From Cytobacillus sp. S13-E01 (GTDB taxonomy: Bacteria; Bacillota; Bacilli; Bacillales; Bacillaceae_L), in NCBI RefSeq assembly GCF_029193815.1, contig NZ_JARFVC010000003.1:1-64000 (forward strand): a stretch of DNA of 64,000 bases, read 5' to 3'. Under the pieces are notes generated by a model. The model ran no database searches. It worked only from the letters and a program-made list of their open reading frames with translations, and was not told the DNA's origin. Of the stretch, positions 43,918 to 53,589 are shown piece after piece. The position numbers were made by a program, and so were the translations under genes. Position 1 is the first letter of the stretch; each line of letters starts with the position of its first letter.

Positions 43918-45261
43918 ATGAGTACAAATCGAGAACAGTGGTCGTCCAAGTTTGGTTTTATTATGGCTTCAGCAGGTGCTGCAATAGGTCTTGGTGCAAT
44001 ATGGAAATTACCTTATGTTACAGGAATGAGTGGAGGAGGCGCATTTTTTCTAATCTTCGTTGCCTTCACCATCCTAATTGGTCTACCGATGTTAATTTCA
44101 GAATTTATTATTGGTCGGGGAGCACAGAAAGAGGCAGTTACAGCTTATAAAAAATTGGCACCCAATAGTTTTTGGGCGATTACAGGTCATTTAGGGGTAA
44201 TCGGTTGCTTCTTATTACTTTCTTTTTATGCAGTTGTTGGAGGCTGGGTATTAATTTATAGCCTAATGGCGATTGGTGGAAGAGTCATTCAGAGTGATGC
44301 AAGTTATCCTGACTTGTTTGGTAGTATTACTGCAACACCATATGTGACACTTCTTGGATTAGCAGTATTTTTACTCATTAACATCATTGTTATCTCAGTT
44401 GGAATTAAAAATGGAATAGAAAAAGCTAGCAAATACATGATGCCGCTACTGTTTGTATTCTTTATCATTCTTGTGATAAGGTCATTGACATTAGATGGTG
44501 CGATGGAGGGAATTAAGTTTTTCTTATATCCTGATTTCTCTAAAGTTACAGGGGAATCAGTGTTGTATGCACTTGGGCAGTCATTTTTCGCTCTTGCTGT
44601 TGGGTTCTCATGTATGGTTACATATAGTTCTTATTTAAGTAAAAAGGAAAGTATCCCGTCTGCCGCAGGTTCTATTGTACTAATGAATATTTTTGTTTCT
44701 TTACTTGCAGGACTGGCAATTTTTCCAGTTGTATTTGCATTCGGTTTTGAACCAGCAGAAGGACCAGGCCTATTGTTCATGGTCTTACCTGCAGTATTTT
44801 CACAGATTCCTTTAGGGGAGTTCTTTTTAGCGGTATTCTTACTCTTATTCTTATTTGCAACATTAACTTCATCGTTTAGCTTATTAGAAATAATTGTATC
44901 CGCTTTCACAGAAAGTGGTAAACGCTCACGAAAAAAGGTTGCATGGATTTCTGGTATCGTTGTCTTTTTTGCGGGTATTCCAGCTGCTCTTTCCTTTAGT
45001 TTACTACAAGACTTTCAGATCTTTGGCAAGACTGTATTTGATACAACAGACTTCTTAGTTAGTAACATTTTATTACCGCTAGGCTGTCTACTTATTGCTC
45101 TATTTATAACGATTAAAATGAATAAACAATTAGTAAAAGAGGAATTCACCTTAAGTAACACATTATCACCTTTTATGTTTACAACATGGAGTGTCCTTAT
45201 GAAATGGGTAGTTCCAGTTACAATCATACTTGTTTTCCTTGGTACGCTAGGAATTATTTAA
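43918..45261 (+). CDS. sodium-dependent NSS-family transporter, probably for tryptophan
   Basis: This is a 447-residue membrane protein of the neurotransmitter:sodium symporter family with about eleven helices. The signature sodium-site segment is FIMASAGAAIGLGAIWKLPY near residue 14. GGGAFFLIFV and LGQSFFALAVGFSCMVTYSS are near 35 and 220. Bacterial relatives such as TnaT and MhsT carry tryptophan, which fits its place behind kynU and kynA. The formamidase gene kynB usually found here is absent. Confidence 0.9.
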   Translation: MSTNREQWSSKFGFIMASAGAAIGLGAIWKLPYVTGMSGGGAFFLIFVAFTILIGLPMLISEFIIGRGAQKEAVTAYKKLAPNSFWAITGHLGVIGCFLLLSFYAVVGGWVLIYSLMAIGGRVIQSDASYPDLFGSITATPYVTLLGLAVFLLINIIVISVGIKNGIEKASKYMMPLLFVFFIILVIRSLTLDGAMEGIKFFLYPDFSKVTGESVLYALGQSFFALAVGFSCMVTYSSYLSKKESIPSAAGSIVLMNIFVSLLAGLAIFPVVFAFGFEPAEGPGLLFMVLPAVFSQIPLGEFFLAVFLLLFLFATLTSSFSLLEIIVSAFTESGKRSRKKVAWISGIVVFFAGIPAALSFSLLQDFQIFGKTVFDTTDFLVSNILLPLGCLLIALFITIKMNKQLVKEEFTLSNTLSPFMFTTWSVLMKWVVPVTIILVFLGTLGII

Positions 45262-45303
45262 ATAGACTTCAAGATTTAAAAATTAGATCACTTTTTAAAG
45301 TTT

Positions 45304-45340
45304 AAACAAGCAGAAGGTATCAACAACTGCTTGTTTTTTT
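45304..45340 (+). terminator. terminator of the kyn operon
   Basis: AAACAAGCAG pairs with CTGCTTGTTT, followed by TTTTT. Confidence 0.85.
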
Positions 45341-45342
45341 AT

Positions 45343-45410
45343 TGTTTAGGAATTTACAAAATTGTAAGGTTGTGTATAACTTCGCGGGCGCGCCTTGCGC
45401 TTTTCTTATT
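45343..45410 (+). repeat. leader fused directly to tail of the dispersed repeat
   Basis: The leader TGTTTAGGAATTTACAAAAT (continuing to ATAACTTCG) is joined to GCGGGCGCGCCTTGCGCTTTTC with the body deleted. It lies straight after a terminator. Confidence 0.75.
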
Positions 45411-45627
45411 TTAAGAGGTACTGCTTAGAGAAAGCCATTATTGCTAATTGACAGTAGTTTGTATACGTGATATATTTATCCTGAACTAAAGATACTTTAA
45501 TTAAAGATATAATTCTGGAAAGAAAAAATAATAATTTTTTCAAAAATAACATTAAAACTATTGTGAAAAAGGTACCCTATTATAAAAGAATGGGCACATT
45601 GGTGTCTTTAGGTTGGAGGAATGAAAG

Positions 45628-46605
45628 ATGAACGGTTTAAAAGGAATACACCATGTAACAGCAATTACAAGTAGTGCAGAGAAAAACTATGAATTTTTTA
45701 CGTATGTATTAGGCATGCGTTTAGTGAAAAAAACGGTAAATCAAGATGACATTCAAACCTATCACTTATTTTTCGCAGATGACACAGGCAGCGCTGGTAC
45801 GGACATGACATTCTTTGATTTTCCTGGTATACCAAAAGGTGTTCATGGGACAAATGAAATTTCAAAAACATCATTTCGTGTGCCAAGTGATGCCTCATTA
45901 GATTATTGGGTAAAACGTTTTGATCGTCTTGAAGTAGAACATACAGGCATCAAAGAGCAATTTGGTACAAAAACACTATCCCTAGTTGATTTCGACGATC
46001 AACAATATCAATTAATTTCAGATGAAAACAATGAAGGTGTTGCAGCTGGTACTCCTTGGCAAAATGGTCCAATTCCATTAGAGTTTGCTATTACAGGATT
46101 AGGACCAATCTTTGTCCGTGTAGCTAATTTTGATTATTTTAAAGAAATGCTGGAAAAAGTTCTACTGTTTAAAGAAATAGGTCAAGAGGGTTCATTTCAT
46201 TTATTTGAAGTGGGTGAAGGCGGTAATGGAGCACAGGTAGTTGTAGAGCATAACGACACCCTACCTCAAGGTCGACAAGGTTTTGGTACAGTTCATCATG
46301 CGGCTTTCCGTGTCGAAGATCGTTCAGTTATAGACGAGTGGAATAATCGTCTTCAAAGTTTCGGGTTCCAAACGTCTGGCTTTGTTGATCGCTTCTTTTT
46401 TGGATCATTATACTCAAGAGTTGCACCACAAATCCTATTTGAGTTCGCAACAGATGGACCAGGATTCATGGGCGATGAGCCATATGAAACACTTGGCGAG
46501 AATTTATCACTACCTCCGTTCCTAGAATCGAAACGCGAGGAAATAGAAAGATTAGTTCGACCAATTGATACGGTACGAAGCACAAAGGAATTCATTAAAG
46601 AATAA
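45628..46605 (+). CDS. ring-cleaving dioxygenase of the MhqO/VOC type
   Basis: This is a 325-residue two-domain vicinal-oxygen-chelate protein. Metal ligands are visible as GIHHVTAITS near residue 8, GTVHHAAFRVED near 222 and the glutamate in ILFEFATDGPGF near 270. Related Bacillus proteins (MhqE, MhqO) detoxify quinones by ring opening. TTGGAGGAAT precedes the ATG. No MarR-type regulator is adjacent. Confidence 0.9.
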   Translation: MNGLKGIHHVTAITSSAEKNYEFFTYVLGMRLVKKTVNQDDIQTYHLFFADDTGSAGTDMTFFDFPGIPKGVHGTNEISKTSFRVPSDASLDYWVKRFDRLEVEHTGIKEQFGTKTLSLVDFDDQQYQLISDENNEGVAAGTPWQNGPIPLEFAITGLGPIFVRVANFDYFKEMLEKVLLFKEIGQEGSFHLFEVGEGGNGAQVVVEHNDTLPQGRQGFGTVHHAAFRVEDRSVIDEWNNRLQSFGFQTSGFVDRFFFGSLYSRVAPQILFEFATDGPGFMGDEPYETLGENLSLPPFLESKREEIERLVRPIDTVRSTKEFIKE

Positions 46606-46652
46606 CCCAAGTGCATTATGTTTTTGAGACCCACCGTAATAAAAGTTATCCC

Positions 46653-46678
46653 AACGCATTCTAATGAATGCGTTTTTT
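46653..46678. terminator. terminator after the dioxygenase gene
   Basis: AACGCATTC pairs with GAATGCGTT, followed by TTTT. It may serve both strands. Confidence 0.75.
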
Positions 46679-46710
46679 AATGCTAGCATTCTCGCCACAT
46701 ACACGCTCAT

Positions 46711-46904
46711 AAGCCGATAGGCGGGCGCCCTGCGCTTTTCTTAAAAGATAAGAAAGCATAAAAATTTGTACCAAGTTTTAGTGTCTAGCTCCGGGCGCCA
46801 TCGACTCGAGGTCATAAGCCAATCCGTCCGGAAGGTAAGAACAACCTTCCGGACGGATTGGCTTATGCTTGTCGCCGATAGGCGGGCGCCCTGCGCTTTT
46901 CTTA
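46711..46904 (+). repeat. dispersed modular repeat, tail plus full unit
   Basis: A tail unit (46711-46743) is followed by a linker and a full unit (46774-46904). In this copy the two halves AATCCGTCCGGAAGG and CCTTCCGGACGGATTGGCTT form a long hairpin. The last bases, CTTTTCTTA, supply the stop codon of the convergent dehalogenase-like gene. Confidence 0.85.
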
Positions 46905-47795
46905 TAGTGGATTCCGCTTGGTAAAAGCGATAATATGCTCTGCGATTTCTGCACCTTTCTCTTCTTGCAGAAAATGACCTGCTTGTTCAATGACGACTGC
47001 AGGTTCATTTATTGCTGTAGGGATGATCTTTCTGAAGAAGCGATCCCCACCACGGGTGACTGGGTCAGAATCTGAGAATGCAACAAATGCTGGTTTATCC
47101 CATTCTTTAAGAACATCCTTAGCTTTTCTCATTTGTGCAGCTCCAGGATCATCAATAGTGATTGGAACTAGAAGTGGCCAAACCTGCGCACCTGCCTTGT
47201 AGTCTGCTGTTGGAAATGGAGCATCATAGGCTGAAATAACTTCCTTAGATAGCTTATTTCCAGGAGCTAAGCTCCGGCGGATAATTTTACCTATAGGAAG
47301 ATCAAGTGTATGCTCCACGTAGTTTCTCCAGTTTAGGAAGCCTTCTGTAGGGGAGGTTTCACCGGTTGGAAGCCCTGTATTTAGGATAACTAAACGAGCA
47401 AAAAGATCGGGAGTATCTGCAACAACACCTAGGCCGATAAGACCACCCCAGTCCTGTACAACAATTGTAATACGTTCAAGCTGTAGGTAGTTGATGAATT
47501 CCTTTAATGTGTTCATATGCATTTCAAAGGAATATTCTTCACGTTCTGTATATTTATCTGAACGACCAAAGCCAATAAAATCAGGCGCAATTACTCGGTG
47601 TTCTTGAGACAAGAGGGGAATCATATGACGGTATAAAAAGGACCAAGTGGGTTCCCCATGAAGACATAAAATAACTTCACCTTCGCCTTCATCAAGATAA
47701 TGGACTCTTGTACCATTTATATCAACGTAATTCGGCTTAAATGGATAGTCTGGAAGATTGGTAAAACGGTCTTCCGGCGTACGAATAATAGGCAT
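46902..47795 (-). CDS. haloalkane-dehalogenase-like alpha/beta hydrolase
   Basis: The protein is 297 residues. It has the oxyanion/halide motif LCLHGEPTWSFLYRHM near 42, the nucleophile aspartate in IVVQDWGGLIGLG near 117, the acid in FVAFSDSDPVTRGG near 240, and histidine in EQAGHFLQEE near 275. This Asp-type nucleophile with HGEPTW is typical of subfamily I haloalkane dehalogenases. The start is ATG at 47795 behind GGAGGT. The substrate is unproven. Confidence 0.87.
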   Translation of the reverse strand: MPIIRTPEDRFTNLPDYPFKPNYVDINGTRVHYLDEGEGEVILCLHGEPTWSFLYRHMIPLLSQEHRVIAPDFIGFGRSDKYTEREEYSFEMHMNTLKEFINYLQLERITIVVQDWGGLIGLGVVADTPDLFARLVILNTGLPTGETSPTEGFLNWRNYVEHTLDLPIGKIIRRSLAPGNKLSKEVISAYDAPFPTADYKAGAQVWPLLVPITIDDPGAAQMRKAKDVLKEWDKPAFVAFSDSDPVTRGGDRFFRKIIPTAINEPAVVIEQAGHFLQEEKGAEIAEHIIAFTKRNPL

Positions 47796-48116
47796 AAAGA
47801 TACCTCCAAGTTTTATAGTATACTTTATTATTTCGCCTATTATTTGAATATTCCTTCTTTTGTTACGTGATTTAACTTGATAGAGTGAGTAATATTTTTC
47901 ATAGGTCATGTATGCATGGTTTCGTTCAGATTATTTTTACTGTAATTAGAGTTAGAATGTTCTAAAAACATTGAAAAAGATCTATAAAAAATGTAAAGTT
48001 AATACTAACCAGACGGTATGTAATGGAAAGGGAGCAACGATCAGAAAAAACTCAGTTTTTAATGTGATACCAGTTTAAATTCAAAAAATAAAAGTGCATG
48101 AGGGAGAGAAGACAAA

Positions 48117-48434
48117 ATGGCTGTTTACGCATTAAATTTATTTAATTTAAAAGATAAACATAGCTATGCAACTTATTCAAAAGAAGCTGACAAAGCATTA
48201 TCAAGACATGGAGGCAAAGTTGTTGCAGTAGGAAATCTAGAATCAAGTCCTGTTGGAGACATTGAACCAAGACAAATTTTGTTGCTTGTAGAATGGTTAT
48301 CTAAAAAATCAATTTCAGCATTTTTAAATGACCCAGAAATGGAAGAATTCCATCCGTACCGCGATAAAGGACTAGACAATTTTGTATGGCATTTATTTGA
48401 TAAGCTAGAGGACATGCGGCCTGTCTTAAAGTAA
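48117..48434 (+). CDS. DUF1330-like small protein
   Basis: This 105-residue protein fits a dimeric alpha/beta-barrel fold. It has YALNLFNLKDKHSYATYSKE at the start, GGKVVAVGNLESSPVGD near 32, and LLLVEWLSKKSISAFLNDPE near 55 followed by a helical end. The function is unknown. The ribosome site is AGGGAGAG. It is divergent from the dehalogenase-like gene. Confidence 0.6.
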   Translation: MAVYALNLFNLKDKHSYATYSKEADKALSRHGGKVVAVGNLESSPVGDIEPRQILLLVEWLSKKSISAFLNDPEMEEFHPYRDKGLDNFVWHLFDKLEDMRPVLK

Positions 48435-48549
48435 AAAGAGTAAAAATTGTGGTTTTTTTAATCCTTTATTTATAAATTCAAGACATGTACCCTTCCTTTG
48501 TTTACTAGTTTTTCATATTTATAAGTAAAACTAGAAAGGAGAGTTTGTT

Positions 48550-48855
48550 ATGTTTCCACAACGGCAGATTCCGCCACAATATAGAAGACAATTAGGTGGT
48601 CCGTTTGGAAGGCCACATTCGCCAATTCGTCCACAGGTAAGACCAAATAGACAACCAATAATCCCACCTATTGGAAGAGGTTCATCGCCAGTTCAGTCTT
48701 CGGGTGGACAAAGCGGGGATTTATTGTCATTCTTTCGAAAAGAAGACGGAAAGTTTGATTTTAAAAAGATAGGAACAACAGCCTCACAAATGAAAGGCGC
48801 ATATAATCAAATCAGGCAATTTAGTCCAATGATAACTAAATTCCTTGGGCGCTAA
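48550..48855 (+). CDS. YppG/VrrA-like Pro-Arg-rich small protein
   Basis: The protein is 101 residues. A Pro/Arg/Gln-rich disordered first half (MFPQRQIPPQYRRQLGGPFG) precedes a C-terminal module LLSFFRKEDGKFDFKKIGTT and MKGAYNQIRQFSPMITKFLG. This resembles the short C-terminal domain of YppG-like proteins of spore formers. AGAAAGGAGAG precedes the ATG. The function is unknown; a spore-coat role is only a guess. Confidence 0.5.
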   Translation: MFPQRQIPPQYRRQLGGPFGRPHSPIRPQVRPNRQPIIPPIGRGSSPVQSSGGQSGDLLSFFRKEDGKFDFKKIGTTASQMKGAYNQIRQFSPMITKFLGR

Positions 48856-48895
48856 AGGTAAGTGAAAGCCTTACAGAACCTTCCTTCCAAATACC

Positions 48896-48930
48896 GTCCC
48901 AGGGTTTTCCTAAAGACCTGGGACTTTTTA
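48896..48930 (+). terminator. terminator after the YppG-like gene
   Basis: GTCCCAGG pairs with CCTGGGAC, followed by TTTTTA. Confidence 0.85.
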
Positions 48931-48932
48931 TT

Positions 48933-49199
48933 TGTTTAGGAATTGATAAAATTGTAAGATTGTGTATAACTTCGTGTGTTGTCTATCTACGTCTAGCTCC
49001 AGGCGCCTAGAAACGAGGGTAAACTTCAACTCCTCCTGCAGAAGCAAAGCACGCTTCTTTCGTCGGAGTCTCCAGTTTTCTCGTTTCTACCAAGGCGCTT
49101 ACGCACTTCGAACAATCCGTCCGGAAGGTTAAAGAACAAACTTCTAGCCGGCTTGTCTTATGCTTGTCGCCGATAGGTGGGCGCCTTTCGCTTTTCTTA
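48933..49199 (+). repeat. dispersed modular repeat with leader
   Basis: A leader (TGTTTAGGAATTGATAAAAT to TATAACTTCG), the head GTCTAGCTCCAGGCGCC, the CTAGAAACGAGG and AACTTCAACTCCTCC modules, and the tail TAGGTGGGCGCCTTTCGCTT. It fills the whole gap between a terminator and the stop codon of the convergent TPR gene. Confidence 0.85.
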
Positions 49200-50606
49200 T
49201 TTAGCAGCTTTTAACTGGTTATAGAGTTGTTGGTAGGATGAAGCTTCGTTTACCATCCCTTTTTGCTGATACATTTTTGTTATTTGCCGAACAGGATCCG
49301 GATTTTGTGGTTCGCATTCCATTTCCCAGAAAAAACATTCGATTGCTTCATCAAACTGTTTAAAGTAGGCAAAATATTCACCGAGTTCCATCATTCGATC
49401 CGGATCCTCAACAATTTTCACCATATTAGAAATCTTTTGAATGACTAGTGAGTGTGGTAATAGTTGGCGTATAGGAGCAAGTTTGTCAACTATTGTTTGT
49501 AGCTTATGGTCAACAAATAATTTCTCGACAAGATCAGAAATTATTTGTTCCGATTCTTTTGATCCTTTTACTTGAACAATATGCTTAAAAAGAGGAATAA
49601 AGCTATCTAGATTAGCTTCTATTGTCTTATGATCTAATTGTAGCCACAACTCAGTCATTAAATCATCAAATGACGCCGGTAAGTCATGAATAAACGGCAA
49701 CAGGCACTCAATAGCTTCTTCATAATAGCCTTCTGTTAGCATTTCTTCGATAATGCGTTTCGTGGTTGGTAAAACTTGAAACACGTTAACATCTAATCTA
49801 ATTAGTATGGTCATCCACTGTGTTAATGTTATAAACGTTAATGCGTGATTCGTATACTCTTCAACAGAGTAAAGCTTTTCCTGTGAGTTCTCATTTTCCA
49901 ACCATAAACATACTACTTCAAGTAAACGTTCTTCTTTTAGTAGGTTGTCCTTTAAAAATTGATAATTATTAGGTTCGAACCGATTTTTAAAGCAGTAAAA
50001 CTCAACGTAAAGAGGATCTTTTTCATAAATGGAAGATAGATGAGAAGAATCGTAAAAGTCATTATATGAGCTATATTCCTGGGAGTGCAAGCGCTCAAGT
50101 GAAACTTTCAATAAAGGAGAAAATGTTGGAAGCAAGTGATTGATTTGAAAGGCCATGAGATAGTTACCGTTTCTTCTAAAGTGGAAATAAATTTTATTGA
50201 TAACGTTTAGAATTTGCTCTTTGGGTAAGAAGGAATCTAGCATGGTTGCAATATACGCGACTTCCTTAAGGGAGTATTGATTTTGTAGATGGGTAAAAAT
50301 TTTACCTTTGTTAGGGAGATTAATTGAATGACTTGGAACTAGGGATGAAATCAAAGGGTGGCCATTTTCAAAGGTTATCCCCTGCTTGCATGCCTGATCA
50401 ATAAAGGTATCTTTTTCAATTGTTTGGAGTTGTTCTCCATAAATAAAGGATTCACGGTAAAAAACGATATAGAATCGTTCAGATGAAGTTGTCTGGGCTT
50501 CCACTACTTTTGCGTTTGCAAACAAGGTAACTCGCTTTACTTCCCCTGTATATTGCCTTTTCTTTTCTTTAATAACTACATCCACTGGATCTGTACGTTT
50601 TTTCAT
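49197..50606 (-). CDS. TPR-like protein, unknown function
   Basis: This is a 469-residue soluble, helix-rich protein. Residues about 1-100 form a small basic domain (DVVIKEKKRQYTGEVKRVTL). The rest looks like degenerate helical repeats. The C-terminal part, MELGEYFAYFKQFDEAIECF, is followed by ECEPQNPDPVRQITKMYQQK and GMVNEASSYQQLY and is TPR-like. I recognise no specific family. AGGAGGT stands before the ATG. The stop codon abuts a dispersed repeat. Confidence 0.7.
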   Translation of the reverse strand: MKKRTDPVDVVIKEKKRQYTGEVKRVTLFANAKVVEAQTTSSERFYIVFYRESFIYGEQLQTIEKDTFIDQACKQGITFENGHPLISSLVPSHSINLPNKGKIFTHLQNQYSLKEVAYIATMLDSFLPKEQILNVINKIYFHFRRNGNYLMAFQINHLLPTFSPLLKVSLERLHSQEYSSYNDFYDSSHLSSIYEKDPLYVEFYCFKNRFEPNNYQFLKDNLLKEERLLEVVCLWLENENSQEKLYSVEEYTNHALTFITLTQWMTILIRLDVNVFQVLPTTKRIIEEMLTEGYYEEAIECLLPFIHDLPASFDDLMTELWLQLDHKTIEANLDSFIPLFKHIVQVKGSKESEQIISDLVEKLFVDHKLQTIVDKLAPIRQLLPHSLVIQKISNMVKIVEDPDRMMELGEYFAYFKQFDEAIECFFWEMECEPQNPDPVRQITKMYQQKGMVNEASSYQQLYNQLKAAK

Positions 50607-50745
50607 CTATATTACCTCCTTAGTTTCAGTAAGAGTATTTAAAAAAATTGCTTACGTTTATTCTAACATAAAAATTTGTTTAGTGATTCATACATTATTT
50701 TATAGCATTCCATTTATATAAGAGTAATGAATATGGTTCATAAAA

Positions 50746-51350
50746 GAATGAAAAACGGTAACCAAAACAGCAATCAGATGCCCGAAATCGCGCGAAATTA
50801 AAAAAACGGTAATCAAAACAGCAATCAGATGCCCGATATCGCGAAAAAAATAAAAAACGGTAACCAAAACAGCAATTAGATGCCCGAAATCGCGCGAAAT
50901 TAAAAAAACGGTAACCAAAACAGCAATCTGATGCCCGAAATCGCGAAAAAAATAAAAAACGGTAATCAAAACAGCAATCAGATGCCCGAAATCGCGAAAA
51001 AAATAAAAAACGGTAATCAAAACAGCAATCAGATGCCCGAAATCGCGAAAAAAATAAAAAACGGTAACCAAAACAACAATCAGATGCCCGAAATCGCACA
51101 TAAAATAAAAAACGGTAACCAAAACAGCGATCTGATGCCCGAAATTGCAAAAAAAAATAAAAAACGGTAACCAAAACAGCAATCAGATGCCCGAAATCGC
51201 AAAAAAAATAAAAAACGGTAACCAAAACAGCAATCAGATGCCCGAAATCGCACATAAAATAAAAAACGGTAACCAAAACAGCGATCTGATGCCCGAAATC
51301 GCACAAAAATAAGAAAACGGTAACCAAAACAGCAATCTGATGCCCACCAC
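50746..51350 (+). repeat. 51-bp tandem repeat array 2 (about 12 copies)
   Basis: The CAGCAAT (or variant) of successive units falls at 50768, 50819, 50870, 50921, 50972, 51023, 51074, 51125, 51177, 51228, 51279 and 51330, 51 bp apart with one 52-bp step. The unit shares AAAAACGGTAACCAAAA and GATGCCCGAAATCG with array 1 but has ACAGCAATC in place of GGGCAGTC, losing the short palindrome. Frames through it are artefacts of the 17-codon period. Confidence 0.95.
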
Positions 51351-51420
51351 GCCAAATTTGATTTAATAAAATAAGAAGAACTACTATGACACGTAATTCT
51401 AAAGTTTTTGGTAAGATAGT

Positions 51421-51830
51421 GACGTTCCTCGGAAGCGGGCGCCTTACGCTTTTCTTTTTTTGTATAGGAAATTATAAAATTGTAAGGTTGTGTATAACTT
51501 CGAGTCTTTGTCTATCTGCGTCCAGCTCCAGGCGCCACCCGGCTCTATGGTATAAGCCTGTCTAGCTCCAGCGCCTAGAAACGAGGGGAAACTTCAACTC
51601 CTCCTACAGAAGCAAAGAACGCTTCTTTCGGCGGAGTCTCCGAAGCACACGATGTGCAAGTGTCGACAATGCCACAGGACGTGGCATTCTTGTCGACCAG
51701 TTTTCTCGTTTCTGACCAAGGCGCTTACGCATTTCGGACAATCCGTCCGGAAGGTTAAAGAACAACCTTCCAGCCGGCTTGTCTTATGCTTGTCACCGAA
51801 AGGCGGGCGCCTTACGCTTTTGTTTTTGTA
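51421..51830 (+). repeat. dispersed modular repeat after array 2
   Basis: A tail module, GACGTTCCTCGGAAGCGGGC onward (51421-51455), is followed by a leader (from about 51464) and two head modules. The long body is nearly identical to the 18.9-kb copy, including GTCGAC...GTCGAC. Frames across it are not genes. Confidence 0.85.
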
Positions 51831-51910
51831 CTTGTCCTTTGTCTTAAAAAAACATAAACATGGGAGGAGGATTAGGCACATGATTCATTCTTGCTACCTG
51901 ATCCTTCTCA

Positions 51911-53290
51911 TCAATACAACTTGCCTTGCCTATAAAGTACTGTAGACAATTTCATAACGGAATGGATATAACAATTCTGCCTCAATGGAAACGGGTCGCT
52001 AAAAAATTTTGGAAGAATGGTGTCCATTGTTGATTGCATCTTATTATATAAGAGCTTGAATACTTCTTCCTCACTATAAAATTGGGTTTCCCGACCTTGC
52101 AGCCATTCATAGTAGGATACAATCACTCCCCCGGCGTTTGCGAGAATATCAGGAACAATGATGATACCTTTTTCACTTAAAAAATTATCAGCTTCACTTG
52201 TCACAGGAGCATTGGCGCCTTCAACAATGATGCGTGCCTTAATTTTATCCATATTTCCTTTATGGATTTGGTCCGCTAACGCAGCTAGGATGATGCAGTC
52301 GACATCTAGAAATAGTATCTCTTCCCTGTCATGGAGTTCTGCATTCACTCCTGTCTGGGCTAACTGTTCATTTGTAGTCGGTAGGTCACCATTGTTATCT
52401 AAAGTGAATTTAACTAATGCTGGGATATCTAAACCCTTTGCATTATATAATGTCACGTTTCTATCGCTTACAGCGATAACTTTATTCTGTAATTGAGAGC
52501 AATTAAATGCCTCAAGTGCCGCAACTGAGCCGACATTGCCAAAGCCTTGAACAGCAATGGTAAGCGGGCGACTTTTATAATCTAATACAGTTCTTGCAAA
52601 GATATTATCAGAGTTTGAGAGCAAGTTAGTATGCTTTTTCATGAAATCATCAATCATGTATCTAAACGTGAAATAAACCCCTTTTCCAGTCGCTGCTCCT
52701 CTGCCTAATGATCCGCCATTTACTACACTTTTACCTGTAAAACTACCCCGGTAAGGTAGACCGGGATTAATACTTTTATATTCGGACATCATCCAATCCA
52801 TTTCTCGGTCGCTTGAACCAACGTCAGGTGCAGGGATATCTTTATCAGGACCCAATATATCATTAAAGTACCGAACATACTTTTTACAAATTAGATTTAA
52901 TTCCTTAATAGTGTGTGTCCTAGGATTTAATACAACCCCACCTTTTCCGCCACCAAAAGGAACATCATGAAGTGCATTCTTCAAGGTCATTAATGAGGCA
53001 AGGTTAATAACCTCATCCTCATTGACTGATTCATGAAAACGAATTCCGCCCTTGTAAGGTCCAAGTGCGTTAATATGTTGAACACGAAAGGCCGGAATTC
53101 GAACAACCTGCCCATCCTCTAATGGAATTCTTAAAAATGACTTATGGACATGGTTTGGAGTAGAAAGGATTGCTCCTAACGAAGTGAACGCTTGTTCTCG
53201 CGTTTTCCCTTTTAAGTCTGGTAAAAACGTGTCATCCTCCAATAATGCATCCAATGATCGTTGAACGATCGAACTGGTTTGGTTTTCCAT
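51911..53290 (-). CDS. Glu/Leu/Phe/Val dehydrogenase family, probable glutamate dehydrogenase
   Basis: This 459-residue enzyme interconverts an amino acid and its 2-oxo acid with NAD(P). GPYKGGIRFHESVNEDEV near 78 and the catalytic lysine region LHDVPFGGGKGGVVLNPRT near 108 are clear. DIPAPDVGSSDREMDWM near 152 and the Rossmann segment VQGFGNVGSVAALEAF near 248 follow. The C-terminal helices look complete. GGGGGT precedes the ATG. The exact amino acid is inferred from similarity to glutamate dehydrogenases. Confidence 0.9.
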   Translation of the reverse strand: MENQTSSIVQRSLDALLEDDTFLPDLKGKTREQAFTSLGAILSTPNHVHKSFLRIPLEDGQVVRIPAFRVQHINALGPYKGGIRFHESVNEDEVINLASLMTLKNALHDVPFGGGKGGVVLNPRTHTIKELNLICKKYVRYFNDILGPDKDIPAPDVGSSDREMDWMMSEYKSINPGLPYRGSFTGKSVVNGGSLGRGAATGKGVYFTFRYMIDDFMKKHTNLLSNSDNIFARTVLDYKSRPLTIAVQGFGNVGSVAALEAFNCSQLQNKVIAVSDRNVTLYNAKGLDIPALVKFTLDNNGDLPTTNEQLAQTGVNAELHDREEILFLDVDCIILAALADQIHKGNMDKIKARIIVEGANAPVTSEADNFLSEKGIIIVPDILANAGGVIVSYYEWLQGRETQFYSEEEVFKLLYNKMQSTMDTILPKFFSDPFPLRQNCYIHSVMKLSTVLYRQGKLY

Positions 53291-53589
53291 ATAAACATAA
53301 CCCCCAATTTCTAGTTGGTTCCTTAAAATTTAGTATATTGTTTATAACTGTTGATGATGACATTCCTGTAGATATTGCTTGATGTTTCTCTTTTGGTTAG
53401 TGCCTGCCCCCTGCCCCCTTAAAGTGCTAATAATGTTTAGGGTCAACCACAAAAAGTATCATTTTATTGATTTATAGTTGTGATATATAATAAGGTAAGG
53501 AGAAATGAAAATAAGAGGGAGTGCTATCACTTAGTTAATTTGATGTATCGAATAAGATTAAACTAAATGTAGGAAGGTGATTTAAGCCA

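Noticed and set aside
50700-51355. Frames of 79-210 codons through the second 51-bp array
   Set aside because: Same artefact of a 51-bp period. Three overlapping frames are open at once and none has a start signal.
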